NCBI RefSeq assembly: GCF_000499845.2
Contig: NC_023756.2
Span: forward strand, 40,914,393 to 40,978,392
Source of the DNA: Phaseolus vulgaris
Taxonomy: Eukaryota > Streptophyta > Magnoliopsida > Fabales > Fabaceae
DNA length: 64,000 bases
Reading direction: 5' to 3'
The translations under genes and the position numbers were made by a program. Shown piece by piece: positions 12,091-24,655 of the stretch (its first letter is position 1; each line of letters begins with the position of its first letter). Below the pieces are notes generated by a model. It made no database searches and was not told the origin of the DNA. It was given only the letters and a program-made list of their open reading frames with translations.

Positions 12091-13400
12091 ACTTGTCGTC
12101 ATCCTTCTAAGCATCATTGCGCATTCGCCAAACCAAGTCTCCCTTTTGGAAGTTTCTTGGCTTTACTTTCGAATTATATCTTCTCGCCGCATGTATCTTG
12201 CACGATTCTTCTCTTATTCTGCTTTTGTCTCTGAGTTCGTTGATAAGGTGTAGGCCGATCAACAAACTTTCTTTATTCAAATCCAAATCCAAAGTTTGTC
12301 GTCGTAGGGAGGGTTCTCCCACTTCGACAAAAATCATTGCTTCGGTCCCATAGGTTAACCTATATGGGGTTTCTTGTGTGGTAGATTGGGATGTGCATCG
12401 GAAAGCCCATACGACCTTGAGAAGTTCCTTAGTCCAATTACCTTTGGCCGGGCCAAGTCTCTTTTTTAACTCATTAAAAATTACTTTATTGGCGACCTCG
12501 ACTTGGTCTTGGTTTACGAGTGCTCTACTTAGCTCGTAATGTGTTTGATGTTGAGTTTTTCGTAAAACTCAACGAGTCCTCGGTCGGTGAATTGTCGACC
12601 ATTGTCCGTGATGATGACGTACAGTATTCCAAATCGGCATACAATGTTCTTCCAAATAAAATTTTGTACATTCCATGCAATGATGGCCGCCAAGAGTTCG
12701 ACCTCTATCCATTTAGTGAAATAATCTACACCGACCAGTAGGAACTTACGTTGTCCTTTTTTCTGAGGTAAAAGGTCTAATGATGTTCATCCCCCACTTT
12801 ACAAAGAGCCATGGGGAGAGAATGTAATGAAGGTTCTCAGGTTTTTGGTGAGATAAGCTACCGTACTCCTGGAATTTAATACATTTCTGTACGAACTCTA
12901 TGCAATCACCCTAGACGGTCAATCAGTAATAATCGACCTGAAGTACTTTAGACACCATTGTTCGGACTCTTCAATGAGTACCGCATACCCCCTTGTGTAT
13001 CTCCTGCATTACATAGGTGGCCTGTTTGGGGGTGATATATTTTAATAGGGGTTGAGTGTAACCTCTCCGATAAAGGTCCTGATCAATGAGTAAAAAGCGA
13101 GCGGCATGTTGTCTCATCACCTTTTTCGAATACGCCTAACAATTCCCATCTAACCAACATTGTTTAATGGGTGTCATCCAGGTGGGTTCTGTATCGATCA
13201 CCATGCATTCTTCTGAGTTAATGCTGGGATTGCTCAAGGTCACATTGATAACCGACTGATGAAGTCCTTTCTTTTTGGTTGTTGCAAGGCTGGAAAGCAT
13301 ATCAGCTCGGGTATTTTGTTCCCGACGGATATGTTAGATTTCCACCTCAGTAAAGTTTACGATTAAACCCAGCACAAAATGATAGTATTGTTGCAATAAT
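12091..13400 (-). pseudogene. Tat element integrase, degenerate
   Basis: Read on the minus strand, fragments in several frames give KWGMNIIRPFT, where the family has WGMDIIGPF, then ANKVIFNELKKRLGPAKGNW, TTQETPYRLTYGTEAM and the C-terminal FQKGDLVWRMRNDA. The first catalytic Asp of the D,D35E triad is read as Asn (codon at 12785-12787). Frame changes separate the pieces. Inactive. Confidence 0.75.
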
Positions 13401-13442
13401 TTCTTTTTAACTTTGATTTCCTTTTTTAGCTAACTTTACTAG

Positions 13443-13918
13443 CTAATAGTCAGTTTTGCATACAAGTTTTTTCACTTCCAAATCAAGGGCGAGATTGAGA
13501 TTGGCTATAATAGCCTCATACTCGACCTGATTGTTTGATGTTTTAAATTGGAACCTCAAAGCTTGCTTGACAAGGACATCCCCTGGTCCTTCGAGTACTA
13601 CCCCTGCACTACATGATTTACTGTTAGAGGAACCATAAACGTGTAGAGTCCATTGGGAGTTCTCCTCCTCAGCGGCCAAGGACTAAGCTCATATGTAAAA
13701 TCAGCCAAAGCTTGTTATTTAATTGCCCCCCTAGGTTGATATTGAATCTGAAATTTCGATAATTCCACTGCCCATCCTATCATTTGTTTGACCAAATCTG
13801 GTTTTACTAGAATTTTCATAATGGGGTAGTCAGTTCTTACTATAATGCGATGATTTTGGAAATACATGCGAATTCGTCTTGCAGTAATTGCTAAGGCCAA
13901 GGCTACCTTCTCAATCAT
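13443..13918 (-). pseudogene. Tat element RNase H region, degenerate
   Basis: Minus-strand reading at 13918-13715 gives the RT-linked RNase H end (TARRIRMYFQNHRIIVRTDY). At 13679-13443 it gives a second, archaeal-type RNase H start (WTLHVYGSSNSKSCSAGVVL). Tat-lineage elements are known to carry such an extra RNase H. Stops separate the two pieces. Confidence 0.7.
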
Positions 13919-14097
13919 TTGATATTGGACCTCGGCACCATGGAGTACTCGACTGATGAAATAGATTAGTCATTCTTCCGTCTCCACCTTTTGAACCAAT
14001 ATTACGCTGACCGCATCCTCTAACACAACAAGGTATACAATTATGGATTCCTTGGCGTTCGACTTTTGAATGACCAAATGAGACACCAAGAAAGCTT

Positions 14098-15190
14098 TTA
14101 ATTTAAGGAATATTCCTTCACATCCGTTCGTCCAGTGGAACTTGGAAGCTTTTCATAGTAATTGATAGGCTTAGTTTTTTCTGCAAGTTTTGGCACAAAC
14201 CTGGACAATGTTGTTAGTCGTCCGATGAACCTTTGAATTTCCTTGACATTCTCGGGGCTTCGTATCTCGGTGATTGCTCTACACTTCTCAGGGTTTGCTT
14301 CTATACCACGCTGAGTGAGCATGAAACCTAAGAAATTTCCTCCCTCAACCCCGAACGAGCACTTGTCGGGATTAAGTCTCATGCCATGGGTATGGAAGGC
14401 TTGAAAGACTTATTGTAAGTCTTTAATATGTTGTTCACACGAGTCGGACTTAACGACAATGTTGTCTACATAAACTTCAACGCTTCGACCAATCATATCT
14501 TTGAAGATGTAGTCCATTAGTCGTTGGTAGGTGGCCTCAACATTCTTGAGATCGAACGTCATGACCTCATAATAAAATTTATTGGAATGGGTCATGATAG
14601 CCGTTTTTCTTTGTCTCTTGAATGCATCTGGATTTGATTGTATCATAAGTATGCATCTAAGAAACTTAGAATAGTATGACCTATTGCACGTCCACGGGTA
14701 GGTCGATGCTCGGCAGGGGATAAGAGTCTTTAGGACATGCTTTATTTAGATCGGTGTAATCTACGCACATCCTCCACTTGCTGTTTGATTTCTTAACCAT
14801 GACTATGTTGACCAATCATGTTGTATAATGGGTTTTTCTGATGAACCCGAATTTCAATAATTTCTTAATTTCTTCTCGAACGACATCATGTTTTTTCGCC
14901 CATTTTTCCTTTCTTTTGAGCTATGGGTCTGGCTTCTTTGTAGATAGAGAGGTGGTGTGTAATGATGTTCGGGCTCACTCCACACATGTCGGCAACTGTC
15001 CATGCAAACAAATAAGTGTTGTCAACTAGAGTTTGACTTAGCAGCTTGTTATCGTCCGGCTTCAAGGACGTCCCAATGTGGGTTTTATGTTCATCGTCAG
15101 GAAGAGGCACCGAACGAAGATCCTCATCGGGTTCCATACGGGCTTCGTCAAGTCGAGGATCCAAATCTAGAAGTGTGACCATGTGTTCTC
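14098..15190 (-). pseudogene. Tat element reverse transcriptase, degenerate
   Basis: Minus-strand pieces in order: the pre-RT linker (DEHKTHIGTSLKPDDNKLLS, 15182-14886); the palm with MTFDLKNVEATYQRLMD and YVDNIVVKS (14646-14410); and the thumb with [20 protein letters not shown] (14382-14098). The catalytic YVDD reads YVDN (codon 14461-14463), so polymerase activity is lost even apart from the stops. Confidence 0.85.
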
Positions 15191-15349
15191 TTGTTTTGTT
15201 GCGAGAACATCTTTCGGTTGACTGTTCTGCTCCTTTATGAGGACGCCTCTCGGTCGACCATCCCGCTCTTTCACAGGATTGGCCGCGTGGGGATGTTTTC
15301 TACAACTATCTGGTAGGTTCAACTTTTACGCTTGTGACATAACATTCGC

Positions 15350-15800
15350 GCGCTACTTCTGATCTACATGGATCGTGGCGATATCTCTGGTCTTTGATGG
15401 AAACTTCATAACCAGGTGAGGGGTGGACATTATTGCTTTGAGACGATTGATGGACGACCGTCCGAGCAATATGTTATAGGAGGTATTTGCTTTAACCAAT
15501 AAATAATTGATCTTTATGGTTTTACTTAGACACCCCTCTTCTCCGAACGTGGTGTATAAGTCAATAAATCCCCTATTGTCACTTCGTTTGCCTGAGAATC
15601 CGACAATTTGTTATTTATAGGGTTGGATTTCTGATTCTAGAATTCTCTTCTTTCGGAAGGTCTTCCAGTAGAGGATATCCACCGAGCTGCCTTGATCAAC
15701 CAGAACCTTAGTGATCGTAAACTTATCTATTTCCACGGTAATTACCATAGGATCATCCTACGTTGGGTCGATTGCCGTGAAATCATCATTGGTAAAAGTA
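15350..15800 (-). pseudogene. Tat element aspartic protease, degenerate
   Basis: Minus-strand reading gives VLVDQGSSVDILYWKTF, the protease active-site block of Tat-type elements, at about 15650-15700. Downstream is NILLGRSSINRLKAIMSTPH at about 15410-15475. A stop (reading DQK*R) follows before the RT linker. Confidence 0.65.
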
Positions 15801-16519
15801 ATTAGGGGCATCCTCGGTCGGCTCCGAGTAGACGTGGAGTGAGCCGACTGGATGGCTCGGAGATGCCTTTTTCTAGCTAAATTGGAACATCCATCTCCTA
15901 CAAAGCATTCGGCCCGACAATAGTATTAATAACTTCTTGGACTGTATGTCTGATCCGATTGTTCCTTTCAGGACTTTCGCTTTGTGGGCGAGTCCTTCTT
16001 ACTGGACTTTCAATGTGTCTCTACCTCGTCACACGCTGGTTGTCATCGCGTCAACGTGAATCTCCTCATCCGGGCCGATCACGATATTCTTTTTGCCCTC
16101 TATATGGATATTGATCCCTCTGTGGAGACCGATACATATTGGCATCGGTTTTGATGAATTTGTGGAAGTAGCCCACTTGAATAAGTTCTTCTATTTTATC
16201 TTTCAACGCTTGACATCCTTCGGGCATATGGCCATAGTTGCGGTAGTATTAGCAGTGTTTGGAAGTATCTGCGTTTCTTGGTGTCTACGATTGCTTTAGG
16301 GTCAGGATTAGCTCAGCCTGCAATGTTTCGTCCATAAACTCGTCCCCTTGAAATAGTCAGTGGAGTGTAATTAAGAAACTGAGGTCCCTGATTGTCTTTG
16401 AATCAGTCAGACCGACCTGATACTGGTTGGTTACCTCTGTCTTTTTCTTTCTCTTTTCCCTTTTTGACACCCTCAAATTGATGACTTTTGTGGTAGTCAA
16501 TGTGTTCCTCTACATGAAC

Positions 16520-17363
16520 TTAATGGCATGATTCCTCTTCATCCATATTTTTGGTCGGTCTTTTGATTAGACTTTCGGTAAATCGGCCCGGTCGGATTGT
16601 CGAGACAAGATGATGCATGGCTATCTCAGGCATCAAATTTATGATACCCATGCATACTTTACTAAACCTATCCATAAATGCTCTCAAAGATTCTCTTTTT
16701 TCTTGTTTCACATTGAGGAGAGACATGGATGATGTATGATGTGGTCGGCTTGTCACATATTGCATGGTGAACTTCGTTGATAAGACTTTGAAGTTTTCCA
16801 CGGAGTTGTTAGGGAGCCCCGTGAACCAACCGAGTGATCCCTCCTGGAGGGAGGTAGGGAAAACCTTACACCATACTACTTTGTTGGTGGTGTATAAAGT
16901 CATCTCTGCTTTGAAGACGTTCAGGTATTCGTCTGAATCCGTGAAACCATCATAGAGTTTGATGGTCAATCCTTTCCACTTGGGAGGAAGTGGTGTGTCG
17001 ATTATTTCATTTGTGAACGGATGTCCCTTTGGTCCTCCTCATCATCTGGGACGAGATTATTTCTAGAGCTTTGGTGAGTCTAATGAGTTTGAAGGGTAGG
17101 AGGTTGGGTTTGAGGGGTCAGTTGTGGTGCTCGGGATTGCTCTTCCCGTTCATGCCCCTCAAGTCGTTGCATAAGATTTTTGCTCTGTTCCTTCAGAAGG
17201 GACATCTCATCCTCGTGTCAGTGTCGGTCTTCGTCATTCTTCAATTGATTCGTAAGGCCCTTTTGTCGTTTCTCCTCCATTTGTGCGCCTAGAGTGCTTG
17301 GATCATAACTATTTGCTCGTCCGACATACGGTCATTGTTAGTGTTGTTCCTCGTTGACACCAT
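16520..17363 (-). pseudogene. Tat element gag, degenerate
   Basis: An ATG at 17363 opens MVSTRNNTNNDRMSDEQIV, soon followed by stops. The best-preserved part is 16969-16520, the retrotransposon gag core: KLYDGFTDSDEYLNVFKAEM, then GSLGWFTGLPNNSVENF, ending with SLLNVKQEKRESLRAFMDRF. Gag forms the cytoplasmic particle. Between 16520 and about 15800 the frame is lost. Confidence 0.75.
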
Positions 17364-17408
17364 TGTAATTAGTTGTGACTTGCTGTTGAAGATCGAACAT
17401 TATCTCGA

Positions 17409-17425
17409 CCCCACAGTGGGCGCCA
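17409..17425 (-). other. Primer-binding site of the Tat element
   Basis: On the minus strand TGGCGCCCACTGTGGGG lies two bases inside the 5' LTR. TGGCGCC openings are usual for PBSs of Tat and related Ty3/Gypsy elements. The position fixes the inner LTR border. Confidence 0.75.
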
Positions 17426-17427
17426 AT

Positions 17428-17857
17428 TGTACCAGTATGGATAAAGAGGGTCGCAGATAGTACTTGGAACTGGTAACACAATTGTTGACGTGTCTCCTTC
17501 AAATCTCCTCTCCTAGATATTGATGCTCGGCTGGTTAGGGGGGGGGGTTACTGCAATTGCACTCCGACGCTCAAGTCAGTGCTCTGGTTTATAGTATTGC
17601 TTTGTGGGATTTTGGCCTTAATGGGCTGGAGATCAGTTGTTAACTAATGTGTAGCGATTCCTTAATCTCAGCGAAGTGTATATTCGGTTTAATCTGTTTT
17701 ATCCATTATATTGGAGATATTTTCCGAATATTTTGGAATGTGCATTGACTCATTCAATGCTAGTGATAACTGTTATTTATTGTATTTGTTATGTTATATG
17801 TTATTTGACTCAGGCGGTCGGCCATTAAGACTGGCACATCCGGTACCGACCGGTACA
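17428..17857 (-). repeat. Complete 5' LTR of the Tat element (430 bp)
   Basis: On the + strand it runs from TGTACCAG to CCGGTACA, so the ends form a short TGTACC/GGTACA inverted repeat typical of LTRs. The PBS adjoins at the left. The right 208 bp match the truncated 3' LTR. It includes a run of ten G at about 17538-17547. No TSD can be tested because the other end is lost. Confidence 0.85.
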
Positions 17858-19479
17858 CATATAAAGCAAAAATAACATAGCTAAAGTCTATTGAACATTT
17901 AAACATGTCTTGGAATCAATTCCAAATAGGTAACACAACCTTGTAATAAAAAAAAAGGATGATATGCATATTCCAAACTCTTAAAACATAAGCAACACAT
18001 TAAACATAATTGAATACCCATTTTTGAAGATTAGCATGACAATCTATCTTAAACTACCTTCCAAACCACTTGATCCTCAAAAGTATTAAGGACATGATCC
18101 TCTAAAACAATTTGTAAGTGAGGTAATTTAAGAAGAATCAAATTAGGAATTTTCTAATCTCCATTCCAAACATTAGTCACTCTAAATTTAAGATGCATAA
18201 GAATCTCATTAAGAACTTGTAATTAAGATATCAAAACACCTTTTATCATTAGAAAAATTTATAGATAAATCATCCCCTAAGATCAATCAAGCATTATCCT
18301 TGACAACCTACAACAAATCTTTAAAATTATATCACAATGAGAAATAAAAGTTTCTAAACAGGTATTTCCTCGTTGAGAAACGAACACATTTTTCATCATG
18401 CTAGCCTAATCCTTGAAATTAAAAGGAAAATTCCAAGCTAGATGAAGTGAAAAGGCTTGATTTTATTTTTTTTCAAGTTAACCATCCACCCGTTTTCTTT
18501 TACAATTGGATCAACTTTGAGCCCCTTATACAACCTTCTTTTCTGGTAAGAACAAATGCCTTTGGTATAAACAAAAAACATAAAGTGCTTTAGTAAATTG
18601 TTCCTTTACTCCCAAAAGTAATTAAATTAAGTATTCATTGTATTTATAATTAAAAAAAACCCTTGTATTTACTATTGTACAATAATTTTGCTATGCCACG
18701 ACAAATTATTGAATACTTAGATCTATTTATATATTTGCAAATAATATGATCATATATTATTCCTCTGAAAATTGAATAAAAGGAATTTAAAGCGTAATAC
18801 TTACAATATAAGTTTGTTGAATAAGGCAATCCAATGATCTTAAAACCATAGATGCACCACTAGTGAAGTTCAGACTTGTGAAAAAATGTCAACATTGGTA
18901 AACAAAGTATAACCAAAAAGAGATAAATAAACAGTGTCAAAATTTTATATTTTTATCCAAACATGAAAAAAAAATGCTTGAAGTTAGCAAAATATATATG
19001 AACATGTCAACTTAACTTGGAGCTTGTTATTAACTGACACTAATTTCCCATCGAAATTACATTATGTACAAATTGTGGAATTACAATGATAATAAAAAAT
19101 AATATTATTCTTAATTATTGATATATTTCCTAAAAATAAAAAATAATACCACTATTTCTAATCACTCTAAGCTCGAGAGCTTCTATCTCCTCACTAAAAG
19201 TGTATTTGACTCACCTCTCCACAAAAACAAGCTAGTCCCCTTGATTGGATTCCCAATCATGCACGGTGATAATCAATTCATAGATCACCTTTTATATCCA
19301 AAGAAAGTGGGACGGATTCAGGATAGGTGACGACCAAAGTAGAAAACAGGACACACTTGACACCGTCTATGAAGGAGCTAGCACAAGTTCTTTAATGTTG
19401 CAAATTAGGTTACACGATTTGGAGATTTGAAAATATTGGAGGCAAGGTGGAAATATCTCAATTTGGGACTAATCGAAAT
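17858..19479. other. AT-rich intergenic; possible antisense LINE remnant
   Basis: No intact gene. On the minus strand 18210-18040 reads approximately WNGDWKIPNLILLKLPHLQI and then LEDHVLNTFEDQVVWKVV with breaks, which loosely recalls the C-terminal part of plant LINE polymerases. The rest is low-complexity AT-rich DNA. Confidence 0.25.
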
Positions 19480-19891
19480 CCTCTTTAGCGACCAAAACCA
19501 AATCAGTTGCTAATTCGATTGAAAATGTTAATAATGCACTTAATTTGATTGCTAATTCGATGGTTGAAATGAATAATTTCATTTAGCGACCAAAACCTAA
19601 TCAGTTACTAAAAAAATAAAAAATAAAATCGGGTAACTAATTTGGTCGTGGACAATACACTTTTATTTTATTTTATACAAACACATATTCAACAACAACA
19701 AAATTGTTGCTTCCATTTTTTGTCGCTATTTTGGTCGCTAAACAAACTAATATCACTAACAATTCATTCAATCACTCTTTCGATCGCATATTTGAGATTG
19801 ATGTCAATCAGTGATTATTTTGATCACAATTTGCATCCATTGTATTTTGATAGCTAAAGTCAGTGATTAAATTTATTTTTCTTTTGTAGTG
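19480..19891. repeat. Non-autonomous DNA-transposon-like repeat (one end visible)
   Basis: Contains the alternating TTAGCGACCAAAACC and TTTGGTCGCTAAA blocks common in plant MITE-like elements, in both orientations. It ends at 19881-19891 with CTTTTGTAGTG, an inverted CACTACAAAAG-type terminus. The left terminus is not recognisable, so superfamily and length are open. Confidence 0.4.
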
Positions 19892-22499
19892 GATGAAGGT
19901 GTGATATTTCGAATTTGTATGTAAATGCTTCAAATATGCATGGCACCGCTTAGGGTTGGAGAAGCACAAGAAAGAGTAATGGTAAGTGTGGAGAGAGGCA
20001 CAAGAGAGGTAATGAGGTAGGTAATGATCTTTTTACAAATAAAGACAAATTTTTATGTTAATTGAAAATTTATCTCTCATAGTCAATTCTTATTAGTTTA
20101 TGTATTCACACTTTCCATTTCAATTAAACTACATTTGTCATAGAAAGTGATGCGAAAAGAGTTCACATCACATATTTTTAAAGACTTCTTTTGTGATAAT
20201 ATTTTAGTGAGTTTTTTGTGATGGTTGTTCAATCAACATAAACAACTTGGACTTTCTTTGTTGTTATAATCAACATAGACAATTCATTCTAATAGTCATA
20301 AAAACACTATATTATATAGTAGTGATAAATGTGGGAGTTGAAGGAAAAGATTAAAAAGAAAGAAGGGTAGAAAATGGACAGGATGCATGAAAAAATAAAA
20401 TAAAAAAGGATAAGAAGAAGTGGCTACAAAATTGACCTTACCAACCCAAAATTGAATATTATAGCTCTATAAAATTAATGATTGTTATCTAGTTTGTTTT
20501 TAATATTTATAATTAAAACAATTGATTTCAAAATTACTGTAAATACGGTAAAAGATAAAAAATTAAAATCTATTTAGTAATAATAAAAATTAATTTATAT
20601 ATTAAAATATTTTAATTTTTAAAATAATATCTAATTTAGTTATATATCAATTAATTTTTTTCAACTATTTTTTTGTTATTGAAATTAAAATAAAGAAAGT
20701 CAAAAGTTAGTTTATGTTATATAATTTGTTCAAATACGTGGTAAATAAAAGAAATTAAATAATTAATCACGTATTTCAATAAAATAAAGTCAAACGAAGT
20801 GAATGTGTGCTTTCAGACATCACTCTTATTTTCATCTAATTCTTTTTATATCATAAAACCATCAAACAATACTTATATACACATTTTTTTAAAATTATAT
20901 AGTCTAACTAACAAATTTATTATAAATAGAATATAATATTTTTTATCAATTAACAATTAAGTTTAAAATATTTTTAAGAATATAAGAAAAATTAAAATCT
21001 AAGATGAATAAATCTCTTCTTAATGCATAATATATAAATAAGGAACACGTACTTCTCCCATTGAGTAATTCATACTTCAACTTAAAAAAAAAAAATTGCA
21101 TACACTTTTATCTTAGCCAAAACGAGTTGTATATATATTATGGGATCTAAACCTAACCTCAGTTATACTCAATTCTGTTCACATCATATTTGCATCTTAT
21201 TATTATGAACAAACAAATTCTTGCTTGGAATTGAGGCAAAGCAACCAAAAATAGATGAAATTTATTCTAATGGAATATTCTTAAAAAATTAATTTTAAAT
21301 TTAATTTAATTTTACAAAATTTATTTGTAAGTTTGCACTCACTTATATATTATAAATTGATTTTTATCTCTAGTTGATATGAAATCTTCAATAAATTTCT
21401 CTCTTCTATTATTTGTTTATTTATTTTAATAGATGAAGAAAAGGTGATTATGAGGAAAACTCTCAAAAAAAACTTTTTTGTAGTGGTAAATAGTTTTTGG
21501 GTGAAGTTGGATTAAGTTAGGGATTAAATTTATGAGCATGAAAAACTTTATTTAGAAAAATAATATTTTTTGATAAATATTTTTTCATATAAAATAATCA
21601 AAAAGGGTGGTCATCTATAGTGATATATTTTTGAGAAATTTGGAAAAATAATATATTTATCATATACTATCTATAGTGATATAAACAACCATTGTTGACT
21701 AACTGTGTAATATATATCATTTCTCCTGAACTATCTTAAAATTTCTTCTGCTACTGATATGCTAAAACTTGAATGTGTCATGTGATGCTAAAATAAGTCA
21801 AATGTTCCATCAACCAAGGACATGTTCATTGGATGAGTTTTTAGTCCAACCAATAGTCAACCCTTACCCAATATTTTAATTAGGGTTTTGAATTTGAACA
21901 TTGATTAATCCATCTAGTCCAAACTAAATTAATGGTTGGTGGGATCTGGAAAGGAAAATAGTTAAGGTAAAAACATACACATTCAAGCATTATCTACATG
22001 TATATAATTAAGTCATAAAGTTTTAAAGTATAAATGTAAAAATTAACAAATATTTTGACAATATATATCTTATAGTAAACCATGACAATATAAATATATT
22101 AACTTGCTAGGCAAACATCCAAATTCAAGTTAGAAAGTTTTTTTTATTATGATATAAATATTATGTAACATTATCAAACTAACCCATAATGTTATGCACA
22201 CCAAACTCTCAAATACATTAACCTCTTTTTCGAAGAATTTATTTACAACTTTGTTAAATTTATCTTAGCATAAGCACCTGTATAATCCTTCTGACGATTT
22301 TTTAAAATATTTTAGATTTATTTTTATAAATTTATGATATCAAATTTCATGTAATGAAACTTATGAAATAAAAAATTTAGTAAATTATTTATCTAAATTC
22401 ATCTTTAATTTACATCATAAATGAGTTTTAGTAGTGAGTGGTTCTCAATGAAGTTGTAAATATATCCAAATTTAAAAGGTCCAAACTTTTTTTAAAACT
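19892..22499. other. AT-rich intergenic, no gene seen
   Basis: Very AT-rich, with only short chance ORFs. A CTTTTTTGTAGTG end at about 21471-21483 resembles the terminus at 19891 and may be another transposon relic. Nothing else is supportable. Confidence 0.5.
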
Positions 22500-22883
22500 A
22501 CCCACTAAACAAAAATTATCAAATAGAAACCAATTTTTAGACACCAAAATAATTAGTTGCAATAGTAATTAAATTAGAGACAATTTTAGAAACTAAAAAA
22601 AATGATTTCTAAATTAGTTTATATTATTGTTAAGTAGTTTCTAAATTTGTATCTAATTAGCTACCAAGGTTTTAACTACCAATTATTTAGATTCTAAATT
22701 TGGTAGCAAAAACCTTGGTTGCTAATTAGATACTAATTTAGAAACCATTTAACAATAATATAAACTAATTTAGAAATCAAAAATTTATTTAGTCCCTAAA
22801 ATGGTCTTTATTTTATTCATTAAGTAACTAATTATTTTTTGTCTATAAAATTGGTTTCTATTTTATGATTTTTTTTAGTGACT
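22500..22883. repeat. Long imperfect hairpin (foldback/MITE-like), about 384 bp
   Basis: The left arm (22500-~22675, including TTAGTTTATATTATTGTTAA and GCTACCAAGGTTTT) is the imperfect reverse complement of the right arm (~22708-22883, including AAAAACCTTGGTTGC and TTAACAATAATATAAACTAA). The loop is roughly 30 bp. Outer ends read CACTAAAC and TTTAGTG. No clear TSD. A transcript would fold into a long double-stranded stem, so it could be a small-RNA source. Confidence 0.75.
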
Positions 22884-23739
22884 AATCAAGTAAATAATGT
22901 ATTTTTTTAAAATGTCATTATGATAGTGAAATTTGAGTAATTTGTATGAAGTTGAAATGTTGTTATGGTTATTAAATAGACACAAAAGATAAAATAGTTA
23001 CCAATTAGAGACCCGTTTTTCTTTCTTTTTTTAAAAGCAACTTGGAATCTTGACTCCTGCCCATATAGCAAGCATGCAATGCAAGAAAGTTAGTTAAGAT
23101 TTTTTTGTATTAGATAGTGTTTGTCTTCTATGGTGACTTTTATACCAAACCCTAATTAAATTTTAAAAATGCTAATATTTTTATTGAGCTAATCACCCAA
23201 GTTAAGGGCGATTTGTGAGTTCCAAAACATACATTATTTATATAACAAGTGGGCAAATTGGCTATTGTTTATTTTGTTGGATGAGAAAAACATATTAGCT
23301 GGCTATTGTTTATCTTGTTGGATGAGAAAAACATGCAAAACATATTAGCTGGCTTAACCATAGAAATTGATAAAAGAGCATTTCTACCACCACAACCACA
23401 AGCAATCCTTAGAATTTTGGGGAATTAATATAAAACTATCAAACTTTGAGATGTATGAGATCTAAAGAGGAAACAGTGATTAATTATATGTATCAAGAGA
23501 AGTCAATGAGTGTTCTTATCACTAACCCTTTTGAGATTTTTCTCCTTCAAAGAAACAACTTTCAAAAAGGTTGTTTATGGATGATTCCATTTTCAGTCTT
23601 GATTCCTATTTTAATAATTAATCAAAACAACATGGCTTATATATTATCTTTGTTTTGATAAGTCGTTTTTAATCGATAAAATTCAAACAAATTTTTAAAC
23701 TATGGAAGGTTGATTATTGATTCAGATTTTATTAGTCTT
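22884..23739. other. AT-rich intergenic, no gene seen
   Basis: A short direct repeat at 23255-23350 (TGGCTATTGTTTATTTTGTTGG and a near copy in which TATTTTG reads TATCTTG) is the only structure seen. Part of the right half may be the upstream portion of the copia relic that follows, but I cannot read it. Confidence 0.4.
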
Positions 23740-24092
23740 AAATTACTTGTGAAGCTGAGTATATAGTAGCAGCAACAAGTGCTTGTCAATCAGTTTGGCT
23801 CAACAATTACTCAAATTGATTTTAATCTAGATGTTCCAATTAAGATTTATGCTGATAATGTCTTTGCAATTAATCTTGCAAAGAATGCAGTTGTTCATCA
23901 AAGAAGTAAACACATTGGTATTCGATATCACTTCCTATGAGACCAAGTTGGAAAGAACTTGATCAAATTGAAATACTGCAGATCAGAAGATCAAATTGCT
24001 GATATTTTCACTAAGCCATTGAAGATCGATGCTTTCATCAAGTTAAGAGATCTGTTGGCATGAAAATTGTTCCAAATCAGAATTAAGGGAGG
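23740..24092 (+). pseudogene. Ty1/copia RNase H C-terminal fragment
   Basis: Plus-strand reading with a few stops: CEAEYIVAATSACQSVWL, then VPIKIYADNVFAINLAKNAV, HQRSKHIGIRYHFL and DQIADIFTKPLKIDAFIKLR. This is the conserved end of copia RNase H, including the SKHI-HF and ADI-TK-L blocks. It is followed by a polypurine tract (AAGGGAGGA) and an LTR-like TGTTGG start at 24093. The rest of the element is missing or unreadable. Confidence 0.8.
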
Positions 24093-24646
24093 ATGTTGGT
24101 TATTAATTCAAGGAAACATATAATACCACCATCTTTCATTTTCATGATCTTCTCCTTAGATTTTACCAAAATTTCCAACAAAATATCTGATTTTATAATC
24201 CGTTTAGTACCGAATGATTTTTCTCACTGAGAAAGCTAGTTTTTTCCAGCTTTGGTGCATAATTAACGAGCATAGTGGGCTACATATAATACATGAACTG
24301 ATTATTCACTTAATTATGCTTTGCGTAACGATGAAGCGTGTTCATTGTTTTAATTTCTTACAGATTTCAACCTCCTAATTATATTTTAATAAATATCATG
24401 CAAATTGATGAATGACGTGCTATGGTTTGTGCACTACATTTTTTATTTTAAAATTATTGTAATTTCCTAATAAACCAAGAAGGATAAAAAATGGTTAGGA
24501 TCTAATCATGAGCTTGTCATTAGTCAACGAGACACAGGAAATTGGAAAGAAACAATGGCTTTTTGGAAGTTGTAGAGCCAAAAACATCACATGAAATGGT
24601 TGATTTTTGGGTTAAAAGAGAGAAAAATAAAGTACCACCAAATAGT
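24093..24646 (+). repeat. Probable 3' LTR start of the copia relic, then AT-rich DNA
   Basis: TGTTGGTTATTAATTC directly after the polypurine tract fits the 5' end of a copia 3' LTR. The far end cannot be set without a second copy. No gene. Confidence 0.4.
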
Positions 24647-24655
24647 ATCATTTGA

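Larger units (their letters stand above)
7384..17857 (-). mobile_element. Degenerate Tat-lineage Ty3/Gypsy retrotransposon
   Basis: The element is read on the minus strand. The 5' LTR (17428-17857) is followed by a PBS, gag, PR, RT, RNase H, INT and an extra ORF on the opposite strand, and ends at a truncated 3' LTR (7384-7583). The two LTR copies align over about 200 bp with scattered differences. All coding parts are broken by stops and shifts, and two catalytic aspartates are changed. A 1485-bp solo LTR (9421-10905) is inserted. The Tat assignment rests on the DQGSSVDIL protease, the YVDNIVVKS RT block and the antisense extra ORF. Confidence 0.85.

Noticed and set aside
12117..12741. Plus-strand ORFs of 70-80 codons
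   Set aside because: They are the reverse side of the decayed integrase, which reads clearly on the minus strand.
17029..17292. 87-codon plus-strand ORF
   Set aside because: It lies opposite the gag start of the minus-strand Tat element and is a shadow of old coding sequence.
22503..22880. CACTA superfamily assignment of the hairpin from its CACTAAA/TTTAGTG ends
   Set aside because: No 3-bp target duplication (ACC against ACT) and no subterminal repeats, so the match may be chance.
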